A DNA stretch of 64,000 nucleotides from Gillisella vitis (GTDB lineage: Bacteria; Pseudomonadota; Alphaproteobacteria; Rhizobiales; Rhizobiaceae). The stretch spans positions 372,001-436,000 of the forward strand of contig NZ_CP056048.1 of assembly GCF_021559775.1 (NCBI RefSeq), written 5' to 3'. Made by a program: the position numbers and the translations under genes. Below the pieces are notes generated by a model. It was given only the letters and a program-made list of their open reading frames with translations, searched no databases and had not been told where the DNA came from. Numbering within the stretch: the first letter of the stretch is position 1; the number at the start of each line of letters is the position of its first letter. Positions 51,197 through 59,844 of the stretch are shown here, one piece after another.

Positions 51197-51430
51197 ATGA
51201 GCCTGACGGTCAATCTGGTGTTCGAGGGAGATTTCAACTGCCACAGCTTCCTCAGTTTTGCCCGCCATCGCGCTGGCAGGCTCGATATCGGCATTGATGT
51301 CGAGGCTTGCAGCGAAAGCCGCGTTACGGTTTGCGTCATCGGGCAGGAGGCCTTGGTCGATATGTTTGAAATGGCCTGTAGCCTTGGCCCGACCGATTGC
51401 ATCGTGCGGGATGTCCGGCGGCTTTCATGA
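51197..51430 (+). CDS. Small acylphosphatase-like protein lacking the catalytic residues
   Basis: A 77-residue protein with the length and sequence rhythm of acylphosphatase. Its GDFNCHSFLSFARHRAGRL aligns with the family loop G-x-V-Q-G-V-x-F-R-x-F-x-x-x-x-A, and CSLGPTDCIVRDV aligns with the family's GP-x-A-x-V-x-x-V ending. In the alignment the catalytic Arg (after Phe) is Leu and the catalytic Asn of the next strand is Ala, so hydrolase activity is unlikely. A weak GGTGG lies upstream. It precedes the Rieske protein by 51 bases on the same strand and may be a structural partner or ligand-binding protein. The assignment rests on manual alignment. Confidence 0.5.
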   Translation: MSLTVNLVFEGDFNCHSFLSFARHRAGRLDIGIDVEACSESRVTVCVIGQEALVDMFEMACSLGPTDCIVRDVRRLS

Positions 51431-51481
51431 CGACAAAACGTAGAGAATACGAACAGGCAGTTTTTGAAAGGTGAAGGGGTC

Positions 51482-52174
51482 ATGAGCATTGAAACAGCAT
51501 GGGTGCCGGTGGCGCTGTCTTCATCTATCGAGCCGGGAACCTCGACTGGTGCTGTCGTTGATGGTGCGGAGATCGTCGTCTGGCGCGATGCGAAGGGGGC
51601 AGCGCATGTCTGGGAAGACCGCTGTCCGCATCGCGGTATGCGGATGAGCTTTGGCTTCGTGCGGGGCGACCATATTGCCTGTCTCTACCACGGATGGTCT
51701 TACGATACGGCGGGTCAATGCACCCATATCCCGGCCCATCCCGATCTGGATGTGCCGAAGACCATCCGGGTGACGACCTATGCCGCCGAGGAGCGCAATG
51801 GCGTGATCTGGGCAGCGCTTGCCGATCGTGCCGACGTGACCAGCATCCCGGATCTTGGCGTCGGCTTGAGTGTGCGCAGCCTTTATGCCGATTGTACCAT
51901 TCAACAGGCCATGAATGTGCTGAAGGAAGCGCAACTCCCCACCAAAGAAGGAATTCTGCCTGCAAGTTTCGAGATTCTTACCGCCAACGCCTGGCGGCTT
52001 GTGGCTGGTGATCTACGTGTCGCCTTTGCAGTTCAAGTGATCTCCGCCGGAAGGCTTGCCCTCCATCTGGTGACCGATGCAGGATCGGCGGCATTGAGAC
52101 CGGCGCTTGCCCGCTGGGCAGAGGCGCTACGCCTGACACTTGAGGCACCCTCCGCCTTGGCACAGGTGGCCTGA
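51482..52174 (+). CDS. Free-standing Rieske [2Fe-2S] protein of the split oxygenase
   Basis: A 230-residue protein. The Rieske cluster motif is complete: Cys48-Pro-His50 (EDRCPHRGMRM) and Cys67-x2-His70 (CLYHGWSYD), with 16 residues between the halves. Residues about 110-125 (GVIWAALAD) finish the Rieske fold. The remaining hundred residues contain no Asp-x2-His-x4-His iron motif, so it is not an oxygenase by itself; it is the mirror image of the two cluster-less catalytic chains at 45080 and 59841. It presumably relays electrons from a reductase to them. AAGGGG precedes ATG 51482; the stop overlaps the GST-like ATG (TGATG). Confidence 0.82.
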   Translation: MSIETAWVPVALSSSIEPGTSTGAVVDGAEIVVWRDAKGAAHVWEDRCPHRGMRMSFGFVRGDHIACLYHGWSYDTAGQCTHIPAHPDLDVPKTIRVTTYAAEERNGVIWAALADRADVTSIPDLGVGLSVRSLYADCTIQQAMNVLKEAQLPTKEGILPASFEILTANAWRLVAGDLRVAFAVQVISAGRLALHLVTDAGSAALRPALARWAEALRLTLEAPSALAQVA

Positions 52175-52806
52175 TGTCTGCGATCACGCTTTACAATTAC
52201 GATCTGGACGAGAACTGCTACCGGGTGCGTCTGTTGCTGTCCTGTCTTGATGTAGCCTATGAAACCCTCGCCATCGACATGGTGCCGGGCCGGGAGGAAC
52301 AGACCCCGGCGATGCTGGCGCTCAATCCGCTGGGGGAGCTTCCGGTACTGAAGGATGGCGAACAGGTGATTTACGGCACGCAAGCCATTCTTGCCCACCT
52401 GGCCAGGGCCTATGATCCCTCCGGCACATGGCTGCCGCTCGATCCCGCCGTCTTTTCCGGTGTCATGCAATGGACCTTGTTTTCAGCCGCGCCGCTCGGT
52501 TGTGCTGTCACGGCCCGGCGGGTGGCGCTGTTTGGCGGACCGGGCGATGTTGAGGCGTTGAAAGCGTCATCCCGCGCCGCCTTCCGGATCATGGACGACC
52601 ACATGACGCTGCGCCAATTCGATGGCTGCGAATGGTTTGTAGGGGCAGGCCCGACCATTGCCGATCTCGCCCTGTTTCCAAGCTTTGCCCTCAGCCGCGA
52701 CTACGGCATCGATCACGATGAATTTCCAGCGCTTCGGCGGTGGATAAGGCGGTTTCGCACCGTTGCTGGCTTTCGCACCATGCCGGGCATACCCGATTAT
52801 CACTGA
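52174..52806 (+). CDS. Glutathione S-transferase-like protein (NdmE-like role proposed)
   Basis: A 210-residue GST-fold protein. The thioredoxin-like N-domain has NYDLDENCYRVRLLLSCLDV and NPLGELPVLKDGEQVIYGTQ, where the usual glutathione-binding E-S pair is replaced by G-T; the helical C-domain has GAGPTIADLALFPSF. It is translationally coupled to the Rieske protein. In the methylxanthine N7-demethylase complex a GST-like subunit, NdmE, is needed to hold NdmC and NdmD together; I propose the same scaffold role here. A conventional detoxifying GST is the alternative. Confidence 0.78.
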   Translation: MSAITLYNYDLDENCYRVRLLLSCLDVAYETLAIDMVPGREEQTPAMLALNPLGELPVLKDGEQVIYGTQAILAHLARAYDPSGTWLPLDPAVFSGVMQWTLFSAAPLGCAVTARRVALFGGPGDVEALKASSRAAFRIMDDHMTLRQFDGCEWFVGAGPTIADLALFPSFALSRDYGIDHDEFPALRRWIRRFRTVAGFRTMPGIPDYH

Positions 52807-52861
52807 GGGCTGGACGCAAGCCGGATCTTAGCCATTCTGTCCATCAGAGGAGTTTACATCG

Positions 52862-54661
52862 ATGGCTTTAACCCGATTTTCCGTTGCCCCACTCGCGGGC
52901 ATGACGCGGCGCTTGGCTGATGTGGCGTCTGGCCGTGCCGCGCCGGATCTGGTGATTACCGGTGCTCGCGTTCTCTCCACCTATTCCGAGCGTATTTTGC
53001 CGGACAGGGAAATCTGGCTCACGGGCGGACGGATCGCCGCCGTCAAACCGGCTGGCAGCTCGAAATCTTCGGGCGTGCTACGCTACGACGCGCAGGGCGG
53101 TATTCTTGCGCCGGGTCTGGTCGATCCGCATATCCATATTGAATCCAGCATGGTCACGGCCTGCGCCTATGCCGAGGCAGCCCTTCTCAACGGTACGACG
53201 ACGATCTTCTGCGACAGCCACGAAATCGGCAATGTCATGGATGTGGCCGGTGTCGAGGCGATGTTGGAAGACGCCCGCCATGCGCCGCTATCGATTTTCC
53301 TCACCGTTCCCTCGACTGTACCTGCGACCTCACCGGAGCTGGAAACGGCAGGTGGGGATCTGACAGCGGAAAAGATCGCCGCCCTGTTCGACACATGGCC
53401 GGAAGCGGTGGCGCTGGGTGAGAAGATGGATTTCGTCCCCGTCACCATGGGGGATGAGCGCGCCCATGCCATTCTGGCCGCTGCGCTTTCCCGGGGTAGG
53501 CCGGTTTCGGGCCATGTCTATGGCCGTGAATTCGTCTCGGCCTATGCCGCATCCGGCGTCACGGACACGCATGAAGCTATCGACCGTGACATTGCCGATG
53601 ACCTGCTGGAGGCGGGGATATGGCTGTTTCTGCGCGGCGGCCCGCCAACCACGCCTTGGCATTCGCTGCCGGAGGCGATCCGCACTGTGACCGAGCTTGG
53701 CGCTTCACATAAGCGCATCGCTGTGTGCACCGACGACCGCGATGCCGAGGATCTGCTGGCCTTTGGCCTCGACTGGGTGGTGCGCGAGGCACGGCTTGCG
53801 GGCATGAGCCGGGAGCAGGCCTGGGCCATGGGCTCGCTGCATGGCGCGACGCGGTTTGGCATGGATGGGGAGATCGGCGGGTTGGGTGGCGGTCGCCGGG
53901 CCGATCTGGTGCTACTTGATGACGACCTGCAACCGGTCAGCACTTGGTATGGCGGCGAACTGGTGGTTGACCACAAAAAGATTACCCCTGTTCTCGATGC
54001 CGCCCTTTCCAACCGCTGGCGCTATCCCAATGCCGCCTATCACACGGTAAAGCTGCCTGACGTGGTGAAGCTGACCCCGGACCTGCCAAGTAGCAAAGTC
54101 ATCGCCAACACGATCCGCACCGAATTGCCGGGCATCATCCTCGGACACGAGAAAATCGAGCTGGAACCGGCCAATGACTGGGCAACGCATTTTGCCCGCC
54201 ACGGCCTGTGCTTCGTGACGGTGATCGAGCGGCACGGCAAATCGCCGGGCAATGTGGCGCATGCGCTTCTTTCCAATTTCGCGCTGAAAAGCGGTGCCGT
54301 TGCCTCTTCTGTCGGTCATGACAGCCACAATATCATCATCGCCGGTACCAATGAGGCCGATATGCAGGTGGCGTTGCGCGCCATCGAATCCCATCAGGGT
54401 GGGGTCTGTGTGGTGCAGGATGGCAAGGTGACGGCCATGGTGCCGCTGCCGGTGGCGGGCCTGATGTCCGACAAGCGGGTGCATGAGGTGGCAGCTGAAG
54501 TGCAGGCGCTGAAAGTGGAGTGGGAAAAGGCTGGCTGCACTATACCCTATATGGGGTTCAACCTGATCCCGCTGTCGGTAATCCCTGAAATCCGCATTAC
54601 CGACAAGGGTCTGGTGACGGTGCCGCAAATGGTGATCGTGCCACCCTTTGAGGCGGCGTGA
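52862..54661 (+). CDS. ade: Adenine deaminase
   Basis: A 599-residue Ade-type amidohydrolase. First metal site [12 protein letters not shown], the segment [39 protein letters not shown] (metal Asp), and the Ade-specific C-terminal domain with [18 protein letters not shown]. It deaminates adenine to hypoxanthine. GAGGAG lies upstream. It links the split oxygenase to base catabolism: an N6- or ring-dealkylated adenine would be its substrate. The stop overlaps the LysR start. Confidence 0.92.
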   Translation: MALTRFSVAPLAGMTRRLADVASGRAAPDLVITGARVLSTYSERILPDREIWLTGGRIAAVKPAGSSKSSGVLRYDAQGGILAPGLVDPHIHIESSMVTACAYAEAALLNGTTTIFCDSHEIGNVMDVAGVEAMLEDARHAPLSIFLTVPSTVPATSPELETAGGDLTAEKIAALFDTWPEAVALGEKMDFVPVTMGDERAHAILAAALSRGRPVSGHVYGREFVSAYAASGVTDTHEAIDRDIADDLLEAGIWLFLRGGPPTTPWHSLPEAIRTVTELGASHKRIAVCTDDRDAEDLLAFGLDWVVREARLAGMSREQAWAMGSLHGATRFGMDGEIGGLGGGRRADLVLLDDDLQPVSTWYGGELVVDHKKITPVLDAALSNRWRYPNAAYHTVKLPDVVKLTPDLPSSKVIANTIRTELPGIILGHEKIELEPANDWATHFARHGLCFVTVIERHGKSPGNVAHALLSNFALKSGAVASSVGHDSHNIIIAGTNEADMQVALRAIESHQGGVCVVQDGKVTAMVPLPVAGLMSDKRVHEVAAEVQALKVEWEKAGCTIPYMGFNLIPLSVIPEIRITDKGLVTVPQMVIVPPFEAA

Positions 54662-55611
54662 TGGATGCCTACCGGCTGGGCCTGGTTGCAACGCGCATCC
54701 ATTATTTCCAGCTGGTGGCGCGGCTGGGCTCGATCCGCCAGGCCGCCCTTGCCCTCAATGTCGCACCCTCTTCCGTCAGCCGCATCCTGCGCCAATTGGA
54801 AGAGGAAATCGGCACGCCGCTGTTTGACCGGGTGCGCCAGCGCCTGAAACTGACCAGCGCCGGTGAACTGCTGCTGTATCACGCCAAGGCATCGCTGTCG
54901 GAACTCAGCCGGGCCTGTGCCGAAATCAACGATCTGCATGGCCTGCATCGAGGCACCGTCTCGGTGGCTGTGGTGGAAAGTGTGGCGCGGGGCCTGTTAC
55001 CAGCGGCGCTGGAGGCATTCTGGAGCCGCCATCCGGCGATTACCGTCGATGTCAAGGTCATGGCCTCGCAGCAGGCGGCCAATGCCGTGGCCGAAGGCGA
55101 ATGCGATCTTGCGGTTCTTTTCGACGTGCGCGTGCCGCGTACCGTGCGCCGCATTGCCAGCGTGTCGCTGCCAATCGGCGTTTTGGCCCTGCCGGACAGT
55201 GACATGGCCAAGCGCACGGAAATCAAGCTGTTTGATCTCGCCAATCTGCGGGTGATCCTCTCGGATGCCAGCCTGACGCTGGGCGCTTCGGTAGAGGAGG
55301 CGTTGAACCGGTCGCTGGTGGATCTCTCGCACCGCTCACGCACCAATTCCATCGGCCTGATGGTGGAATTGGCGAGGCGCAATCTCGGCCTTGTCTTGCA
55401 GACCCGGGTCGGCGTGGAGCAGGAACTGGCGGAGGGGTCGCTGGTGTTTGTGCCGCTTTCCGACAGCCGCTTGCCGAACCGCAAGCTGCTGTTGCTGTCG
55501 CGCTCCGCCAAGGAGATGTCGGATGCAGCTTCGGCGCTGGGGCGGCTGCTGGAGCAATCGGTCGAACAGCTAACCCAGGCGGCACCACATGTGCCGCGAG
55601 ACTTATCGTAA
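54661..55611 (+). CDS. LysR-family transcriptional regulator 2
   Basis: A 316-residue LysR protein. Helix-turn-helix LGSIRQAALALNVAPSSVSR, then an effector domain. It shares unusual features with the LysR at 35639, including (T/N)RV-V(E/D)-EL near the C-terminus. It overlaps the adenine deaminase stop by one base and is followed by a 93-base gap before the next genes, which it may control along with the divergent promoter region. Confidence 0.85.
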   Translation: MDAYRLGLVATRIHYFQLVARLGSIRQAALALNVAPSSVSRILRQLEEEIGTPLFDRVRQRLKLTSAGELLLYHAKASLSELSRACAEINDLHGLHRGTVSVAVVESVARGLLPAALEAFWSRHPAITVDVKVMASQQAANAVAEGECDLAVLFDVRVPRTVRRIASVSLPIGVLALPDSDMAKRTEIKLFDLANLRVILSDASLTLGASVEEALNRSLVDLSHRSRTNSIGLMVELARRNLGLVLQTRVGVEQELAEGSLVFVPLSDSRLPNRKLLLLSRSAKEMSDAASALGRLLEQSVEQLTQAAPHVPRDLS

Positions 55612-55704
55612 CATGTTGCCTTTTGCGCATCACTTACGTCGAAAAATGCCGTCTATTCGAAACACTTTCGGTTTGCGAACCTCACGCGGAAACGAGGGAT
55701 CACC

Positions 55705-56205
55705 ATGAAACCATCATCCGTCGATGCCGTTATCCGCGGCCTCAAGAAAGCCGGGGTCAGTGTCGTTTGCTATCTGCCTGACTCACTGTTCAAGGAGCTA
55801 TATCCGGCGCTGGACGCCGATCCTGAGATCCGCACCATCCGTGTCACCAATGAGGGCGAGGGGGCGGCAATCTGTGGCGGTGTGTTTCTGTCCGGCAAGC
55901 GGGCGGCGCTGGTCATGGAAAATTCCGGTCTGCGGGCTTCCGTTGAACCGCTGGCGCGCATGGGGCTTGGGGCTGGTATTCCTGTCGTCATGCTGATGAG
56001 CTATCGCGGCGAACTGGGCGAAAACAACTGGTGGGCCATTCCCCATGGCATCACCATGGAGCCGGTGCTGAACGCGCTGCGCATTCCCTACCGGGTGGTG
56101 CGCGAGGAAGACGAAATCGAGCAATCGATCATCGATGCCTATCACTGGTCCTATAATGCCTACTACCACTCGGCCATCGCCCTTGGCGGGAGCATCGTCC
56201 GATGA
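55705..56205 (+). CDS. Thiamine-diphosphate enzyme, alpha (PYR-domain) subunit, sulfopyruvate decarboxylase-like
   Basis: A 166-residue protein equal to the N-terminal pyrimidine-binding domain of ThDP decarboxylases. The activating Glu is in RVTNEGEGAAICGGVFLSG. GVSVVCYLPDSLFKELYPAL resembles the alpha subunit of sulfopyruvate decarboxylase and the phosphonopyruvate decarboxylase N-domain. It overlaps the beta gene by four bases. The substrate is unknown; sulfopyruvate or phosphonopyruvate would be odd in a purine cluster, so another 2-oxo acid or a carboligation is possible. Confidence 0.8.
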   Translation: MKPSSVDAVIRGLKKAGVSVVCYLPDSLFKELYPALDADPEIRTIRVTNEGEGAAICGGVFLSGKRAALVMENSGLRASVEPLARMGLGAGIPVVMLMSYRGELGENNWWAIPHGITMEPVLNALRIPYRVVREEDEIEQSIIDAYHWSYNAYYHSAIALGGSIVR

Positions 56206-56810
56206 AGCGCTATGATTGCATGAAATTGCTGGCCGCACGGCTGGAAAACGAGCTTGTCATCCTGTCGCTCGGGGCCTCCGTCGATGAATGGTATAACGCC
56301 GCCCCGCATATGCGCCAAGCCAGCCTGTTCCAGCAGCAGCTCGGCTGCGTCACGCCGCAGGCCTTCGGGCTGGCGGCAGGGCTTCCGCATCGCCGGATCA
56401 TCTCGCTCGATACCGATGGCGGCATGATGTTCAACCTCGGCATTCTCGCCACCCTTGGCAACGAACAACCGAAAAACCTGTTCATCGTCGTCTGGGACAA
56501 TGAGTGCTACCAGTCGATTGGCGGGCCGCCGACCCACACGGCTTTCGGGCGGGTGGATATTGCTGCCATTGCTCGCGGCGCCGGGATCGACAATGCCTTT
56601 ACCGCCCGCACGCTGGAAGAGTTCGAGGCTCATTGCGAGGCGGGACTGAAGGCGGATGTTCCCTATGTGGTGGTTGCCAAGGTGGCAGGCACCGTGCAGC
56701 CGGACATCAAGCGCAAGCATTCGGATGGGCGCGAGGACAAATATATCTTCGTGCGCCATGTCGAGGCCTCAGAAGGCATCGTCATCATGGGGCCGAGCGA
56801 GCACAATTGA
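56202..56810 (+). CDS. Thiamine-diphosphate enzyme, beta (PP-domain) subunit
   Basis: A 202-residue partner carrying the diphosphate-binding motif: DTDGGMMFN followed about 25 residues later by WDNECYQSIGG, corresponding to GDG-x25-N. HMRQASLFQQQLGCVTPQAF precedes it. Together with the alpha chain it would form the full active site at the subunit interface. Coupled to alpha by an ATGA overlap. Confidence 0.82.
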   Translation: MKRYDCMKLLAARLENELVILSLGASVDEWYNAAPHMRQASLFQQQLGCVTPQAFGLAAGLPHRRIISLDTDGGMMFNLGILATLGNEQPKNLFIVVWDNECYQSIGGPPTHTAFGRVDIAAIARGAGIDNAFTARTLEEFEAHCEAGLKADVPYVVVAKVAGTVQPDIKRKHSDGREDKYIFVRHVEASEGIVIMGPSEHN

Positions 56811-56823
56811 GGCCGATGTCCCC

Positions 56824-58404
56824 ATGTCCAATACGATGACTGAAGCACGCTCCCTCTTGCCACAGCGTCCGCTGCAAAAAGCCTATGATTATATCGTCGT
56901 CGGCGCTGGTTCCGGTGGCTTGCCGGTGGTGCGTCGCCTGATTGATGGCACGGAGGCGACCGTGCTGCTGATTGAGGCTGGCGAGCCGGGGATCGGCAGG
57001 GCCGAGATTGACGATCCCCGCCAATGGGTGCCGCTGGGGCGCGGACGCTGGGACTGGGGCTATGATTATGCGCCCACCTCTCGCGTCAACGGCCATACGA
57101 TTGGTATTCCGCGTGGCAAAGTGCTCGGCGGCTCCTCGGCGATCAACGCGATGATGTGGTATCGTGGCCATCCCAATGACTATGACGCCTGGCAGGCCGC
57201 TGGCTGCGAGGGCTGGTGCTTTGAGGATGTGCTGCCATTCTTCAAGAAGGCCGAGGATTGGGAAGGGGGCGAAAGCCGCTGGCGTGGTGCTGGTGGTCCC
57301 CTGAAGATCACGACCAGCAAGACACTCCATCCGGTGGCCCGGGCGATGATGGAGGGTGCTGCCGATCTCGGCATTCCCGTGATTGACGATCCGAACGGGC
57401 CAAGCAATGAGGGTGCCTGCCCCTCGAATTTCAATATTGTCGATGGCAAGCGCTGGAGTTCGGCTGAGGGTTATTTCTATCCGATCCTCGATCATCCGCG
57501 CCTGACTGTGCTGACAGGCTCGCAAGCTATCGGCCTGATGGTCGAAAAGGGTCGCTGCACGGGTATTCGCCATCTGGTGGAAGGCAAGACAGTTGAGACG
57601 CTTGCCCAAAGCCAGGTGGTGTTGGCGGCGGGTGCTTTCGATACGCCGCGCCTGTTGATGTTGTCGGGCATTGGTGATCCCGATGAGTTGCAACGGCTTG
57701 GCATTCCGCTCAATCATGCCCTTCCCGGCGTCGGACGCAATCTTCAGGATCACCCGCTGGTGCAGGCCGTGGTCTGCCGGTCGAAAATGCCGCTGGGTGA
57801 TGTGCTCGACAATGGCGGCGGCACGATGATGAACTGGAAATCATCTGCCCATCTTGGTCAACCGGATGTGCATGCCTTTCCGGTGCAGGGCAATAGCGCG
57901 ACGCCTGCGCTGCGCGCTCTTTACGACATGTCCGGCCCGGTGTTTTCGATGGGGGCGGGCTTGATGCGCTCGAAAAGCATCGGCTACCTGCGTCTGCTGT
58001 CTGCCGATCCTTTTGGCCCGCTGGAGATTCAGCCGAATTATTTCGCAGACCCCGCCGATCTGGATGCGACGCTTCTGGCCGTCGAGACGGTGATGGCGCT
58101 GGCGCAGACACCGGCTTTCGCTGCGCTGTTTGATGGGTTTGCCGCGCCAGACACAAAACTGTCGAGGGACGGCCTTCGGGATTTCATCCGCAATGGCTGT
58201 TCCACTTTCTTTCATCCCGTCGGTACGGCCAAGATGGGCAGTGATGAGATGGCGGTGGTGGATAGCCGGTTGCGGGTGCATGGCCTTGCCGGGCTGACGA
58301 TTGCCGATGCCTCGGTCATTCCCATTATTCCCACCTGCAACACCCATGCGCCGGTGACGATGATTGGTGAGCGTGCCGCCGCCTTCCTGATGCAGGCGGC
58401 GTGA
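56824..58404 (+). CDS. GMC-family FAD oxidoreductase (choline dehydrogenase-like)
   Basis: A 526-residue flavoprotein. FAD-binding Rossmann motif DYIVVGAGSGGLPVV, then LLIEAG, GMC signature 1 PRGKVLGGSSAINAMMWYRG, and C-terminal catalytic block STFFHPVGTAKMG with a later N-T-H in IIPTCNTHAPVTMIGERAA. The usual catalytic His pair is HP and TH. It would oxidise an alcohol to aldehyde or acid. In this cluster it may handle an alcohol derived from the removed side chain or a ThDP product. Starts 13 bases after the ThDP beta gene. Confidence 0.85.
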   Translation: MSNTMTEARSLLPQRPLQKAYDYIVVGAGSGGLPVVRRLIDGTEATVLLIEAGEPGIGRAEIDDPRQWVPLGRGRWDWGYDYAPTSRVNGHTIGIPRGKVLGGSSAINAMMWYRGHPNDYDAWQAAGCEGWCFEDVLPFFKKAEDWEGGESRWRGAGGPLKITTSKTLHPVARAMMEGAADLGIPVIDDPNGPSNEGACPSNFNIVDGKRWSSAEGYFYPILDHPRLTVLTGSQAIGLMVEKGRCTGIRHLVEGKTVETLAQSQVVLAAGAFDTPRLLMLSGIGDPDELQRLGIPLNHALPGVGRNLQDHPLVQAVVCRSKMPLGDVLDNGGGTMMNWKSSAHLGQPDVHAFPVQGNSATPALRALYDMSGPVFSMGAGLMRSKSIGYLRLLSADPFGPLEIQPNYFADPADLDATLLAVETVMALAQTPAFAALFDGFAAPDTKLSRDGLRDFIRNGCSTFFHPVGTAKMGSDEMAVVDSRLRVHGLAGLTIADASVIPIIPTCNTHAPVTMIGERAAAFLMQAA

Positions 58405-58443
58405 AATTTGCATGCCCTGAAGGGCAGAAGGAAGACCCTGGAG

Positions 58444-59844
58444 ATGAACATGACTTCGAGCGCAATGATCGTCACCGCCGACACTCTGTTGACCATGGAT
58501 GCGAAAAACAGCGTCATCCCTGATGGCGCGGTCGCTATCGAAGAGGGTCGTATCCTGGCGGTCGGTTCGCTGGAGACAGTGAAGGCCAGCCATCCGGCTC
58601 TGGCGGTCAAGAGGATCGACAATGCCCTGCTGATGCCGGGGCTTATCAACGCCCATGCCCATTCCGGCTTCCTGCGCGGCACGGCGGAACATCTGCCGGT
58701 CTGGGACTGGCTGACCATCCATATCAACCCGATGCACCGCGTGCTTCTGCCGCATGAAGCCGAGGCGGCGTCCTTTCTGTGCTACGCCGAATCCGCGCTG
58801 TCTGGCACGACGACTGTTGTCGATATGTGGCGCTATATGGATGGCAGCGCCCGGGCGGCACAGTCCATCGGCACGCGCCTTGTTGCCGTACCCTATGTTG
58901 GTGAGCATCCCGATTACAATTATTTCGAAACGCTCGACAACAATGAGGGGATGATTGAGACCTGGCACCGCAAGGCGGGGGGCCGCATCAATGTCTGGGT
59001 CGGGCTGGAGCATCTGTTTTATGCCGATGCGGCTGGCCAGCAGCGGGCTATCGCCATGGCCAAACAGTATAACACCGGCTTTCACACCCATTGTTCGGAA
59101 GCGGAAGTCGAAGTTGGCGGTTTTATCGACACCTATGGCAAGCGCCCCATGCATGTTCTGGAGGATCTCGGCTTCTTCGAGACGCCGCGCACCATGCTGG
59201 CCCATGCCGTCTGGCTGGATGAGGCGGAAATCGAGCTGATTGCCAGATATAATGTCTCGGTCGCCCATAATCCGGTGTCGAACATGAAGCTTGCTTCCGG
59301 CATCGCACCGATTGCCGATATGCTGGCGGCGGGCATTCCGGTCGGTCTTGGCACGGATGGCGAAAAGGAAAACAACAATTTCGACATGTTCGAGGAGATG
59401 AAGACCGCCTCCCTGCTCGGCAAATTGCGCCACCGCGATGCCGCCGCCATGGATAGCTGGCAATGTCTGCGCATGGCGACCATCCTCGGCGCGAGAGCTA
59501 TCGGTCTTGAGGATGAAATCGGCTCTATCGAAGTTGGAAAGCGCGCCGATATCATTGCGGTGCGCACCGATACGCCGCGTATGACGCCACTGTTTGCCGA
59601 CGGTCCCTATTTCAATGTGCAGCACAATCTCGTCCACGCGGTGCGCGGCGGCGATGTCGCCATGACCATGGTGGATGGTCAGGTGATCGTGGAAGATGGC
59701 GTGCTGAAAACCGGCGACGTCAAGGCGATCATTGCCGATATCCATGGCATGGCACCTTCGCATTTTGCCCGCCGCGCCGCATGGCTTGCCGAAAACGGCG
59801 GCGGCACCAAGCAATGGATCAGCGAAGCGGAGGGTGTCAAATGA
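58444..59844 (+). CDS. AtzA/MtaD-type amidohydrolase (purine or deoxyadenosine deaminase-like)
   Basis: A 466-residue amidohydrolase of the COG0402 group. Metal site INAHAHSGFLRG, substrate-region TAEHLPVWDWL, HTHCSEAEVEV, MLAHAVWLD and GLGTDGEKENNNFDM. The layout matches S-adenosylhomocysteine/5-methylthioadenosine deaminases, 8-oxoguanine deaminases and triazine hydrolases, which cannot be told apart by eye. Deamination of a modified adenine or guanine fits the cluster. ATG 58444 or 58450 are both compatible with GGAG at 58440-58443. The stop overlaps the second oxygenase chain (ATGA). Confidence 0.8.
   Translation: MNMTSSAMIVTADTLLTMDAKNSVIPDGAVAIEEGRILAVGSLETVKASHPALAVKRIDNALLMPGLINAHAHSGFLRGTAEHLPVWDWLTIHINPMHRVLLPHEAEAASFLCYAESALSGTTTVVDMWRYMDGSARAAQSIGTRLVAVPYVGEHPDYNYFETLDNNEGMIETWHRKAGGRINVWVGLEHLFYADAAGQQRAIAMAKQYNTGFHTHCSEAEVEVGGFIDTYGKRPMHVLEDLGFFETPRTMLAHAVWLDEAEIELIARYNVSVAHNPVSNMKLASGIAPIADMLAAGIPVGLGTDGEKENNNFDMFEEMKTASLLGKLRHRDAAAMDSWQCLRMATILGARAIGLEDEIGSIEVGKRADIIAVRTDTPRMTPLFADGPYFNVQHNLVHAVRGGDVAMTMVDGQVIVEDGVLKTGDVKAIIADIHGMAPSHFARRAAWLAENGGGTKQWISEAEGVK

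Noticed and set aside
52174..52806. Ordinary detoxifying glutathione S-transferase
   Set aside because: Not excluded, but the coupling to the Rieske gene and the altered glutathione-binding pair favour an accessory role.
55705..56810. Sulfopyruvate decarboxylase of coenzyme M or sulfonate metabolism
   Set aside because: The sequence type fits, but no sulfolactate, taurine or coenzyme M genes are near; I kept the neutral name of a ThDP enzyme.
57841..59814. A 657-codon open frame on the minus strand
   Set aside because: It runs antisense through the GMC oxidoreductase and the amidohydrolase, both well supported; composition is that of a shadow frame.
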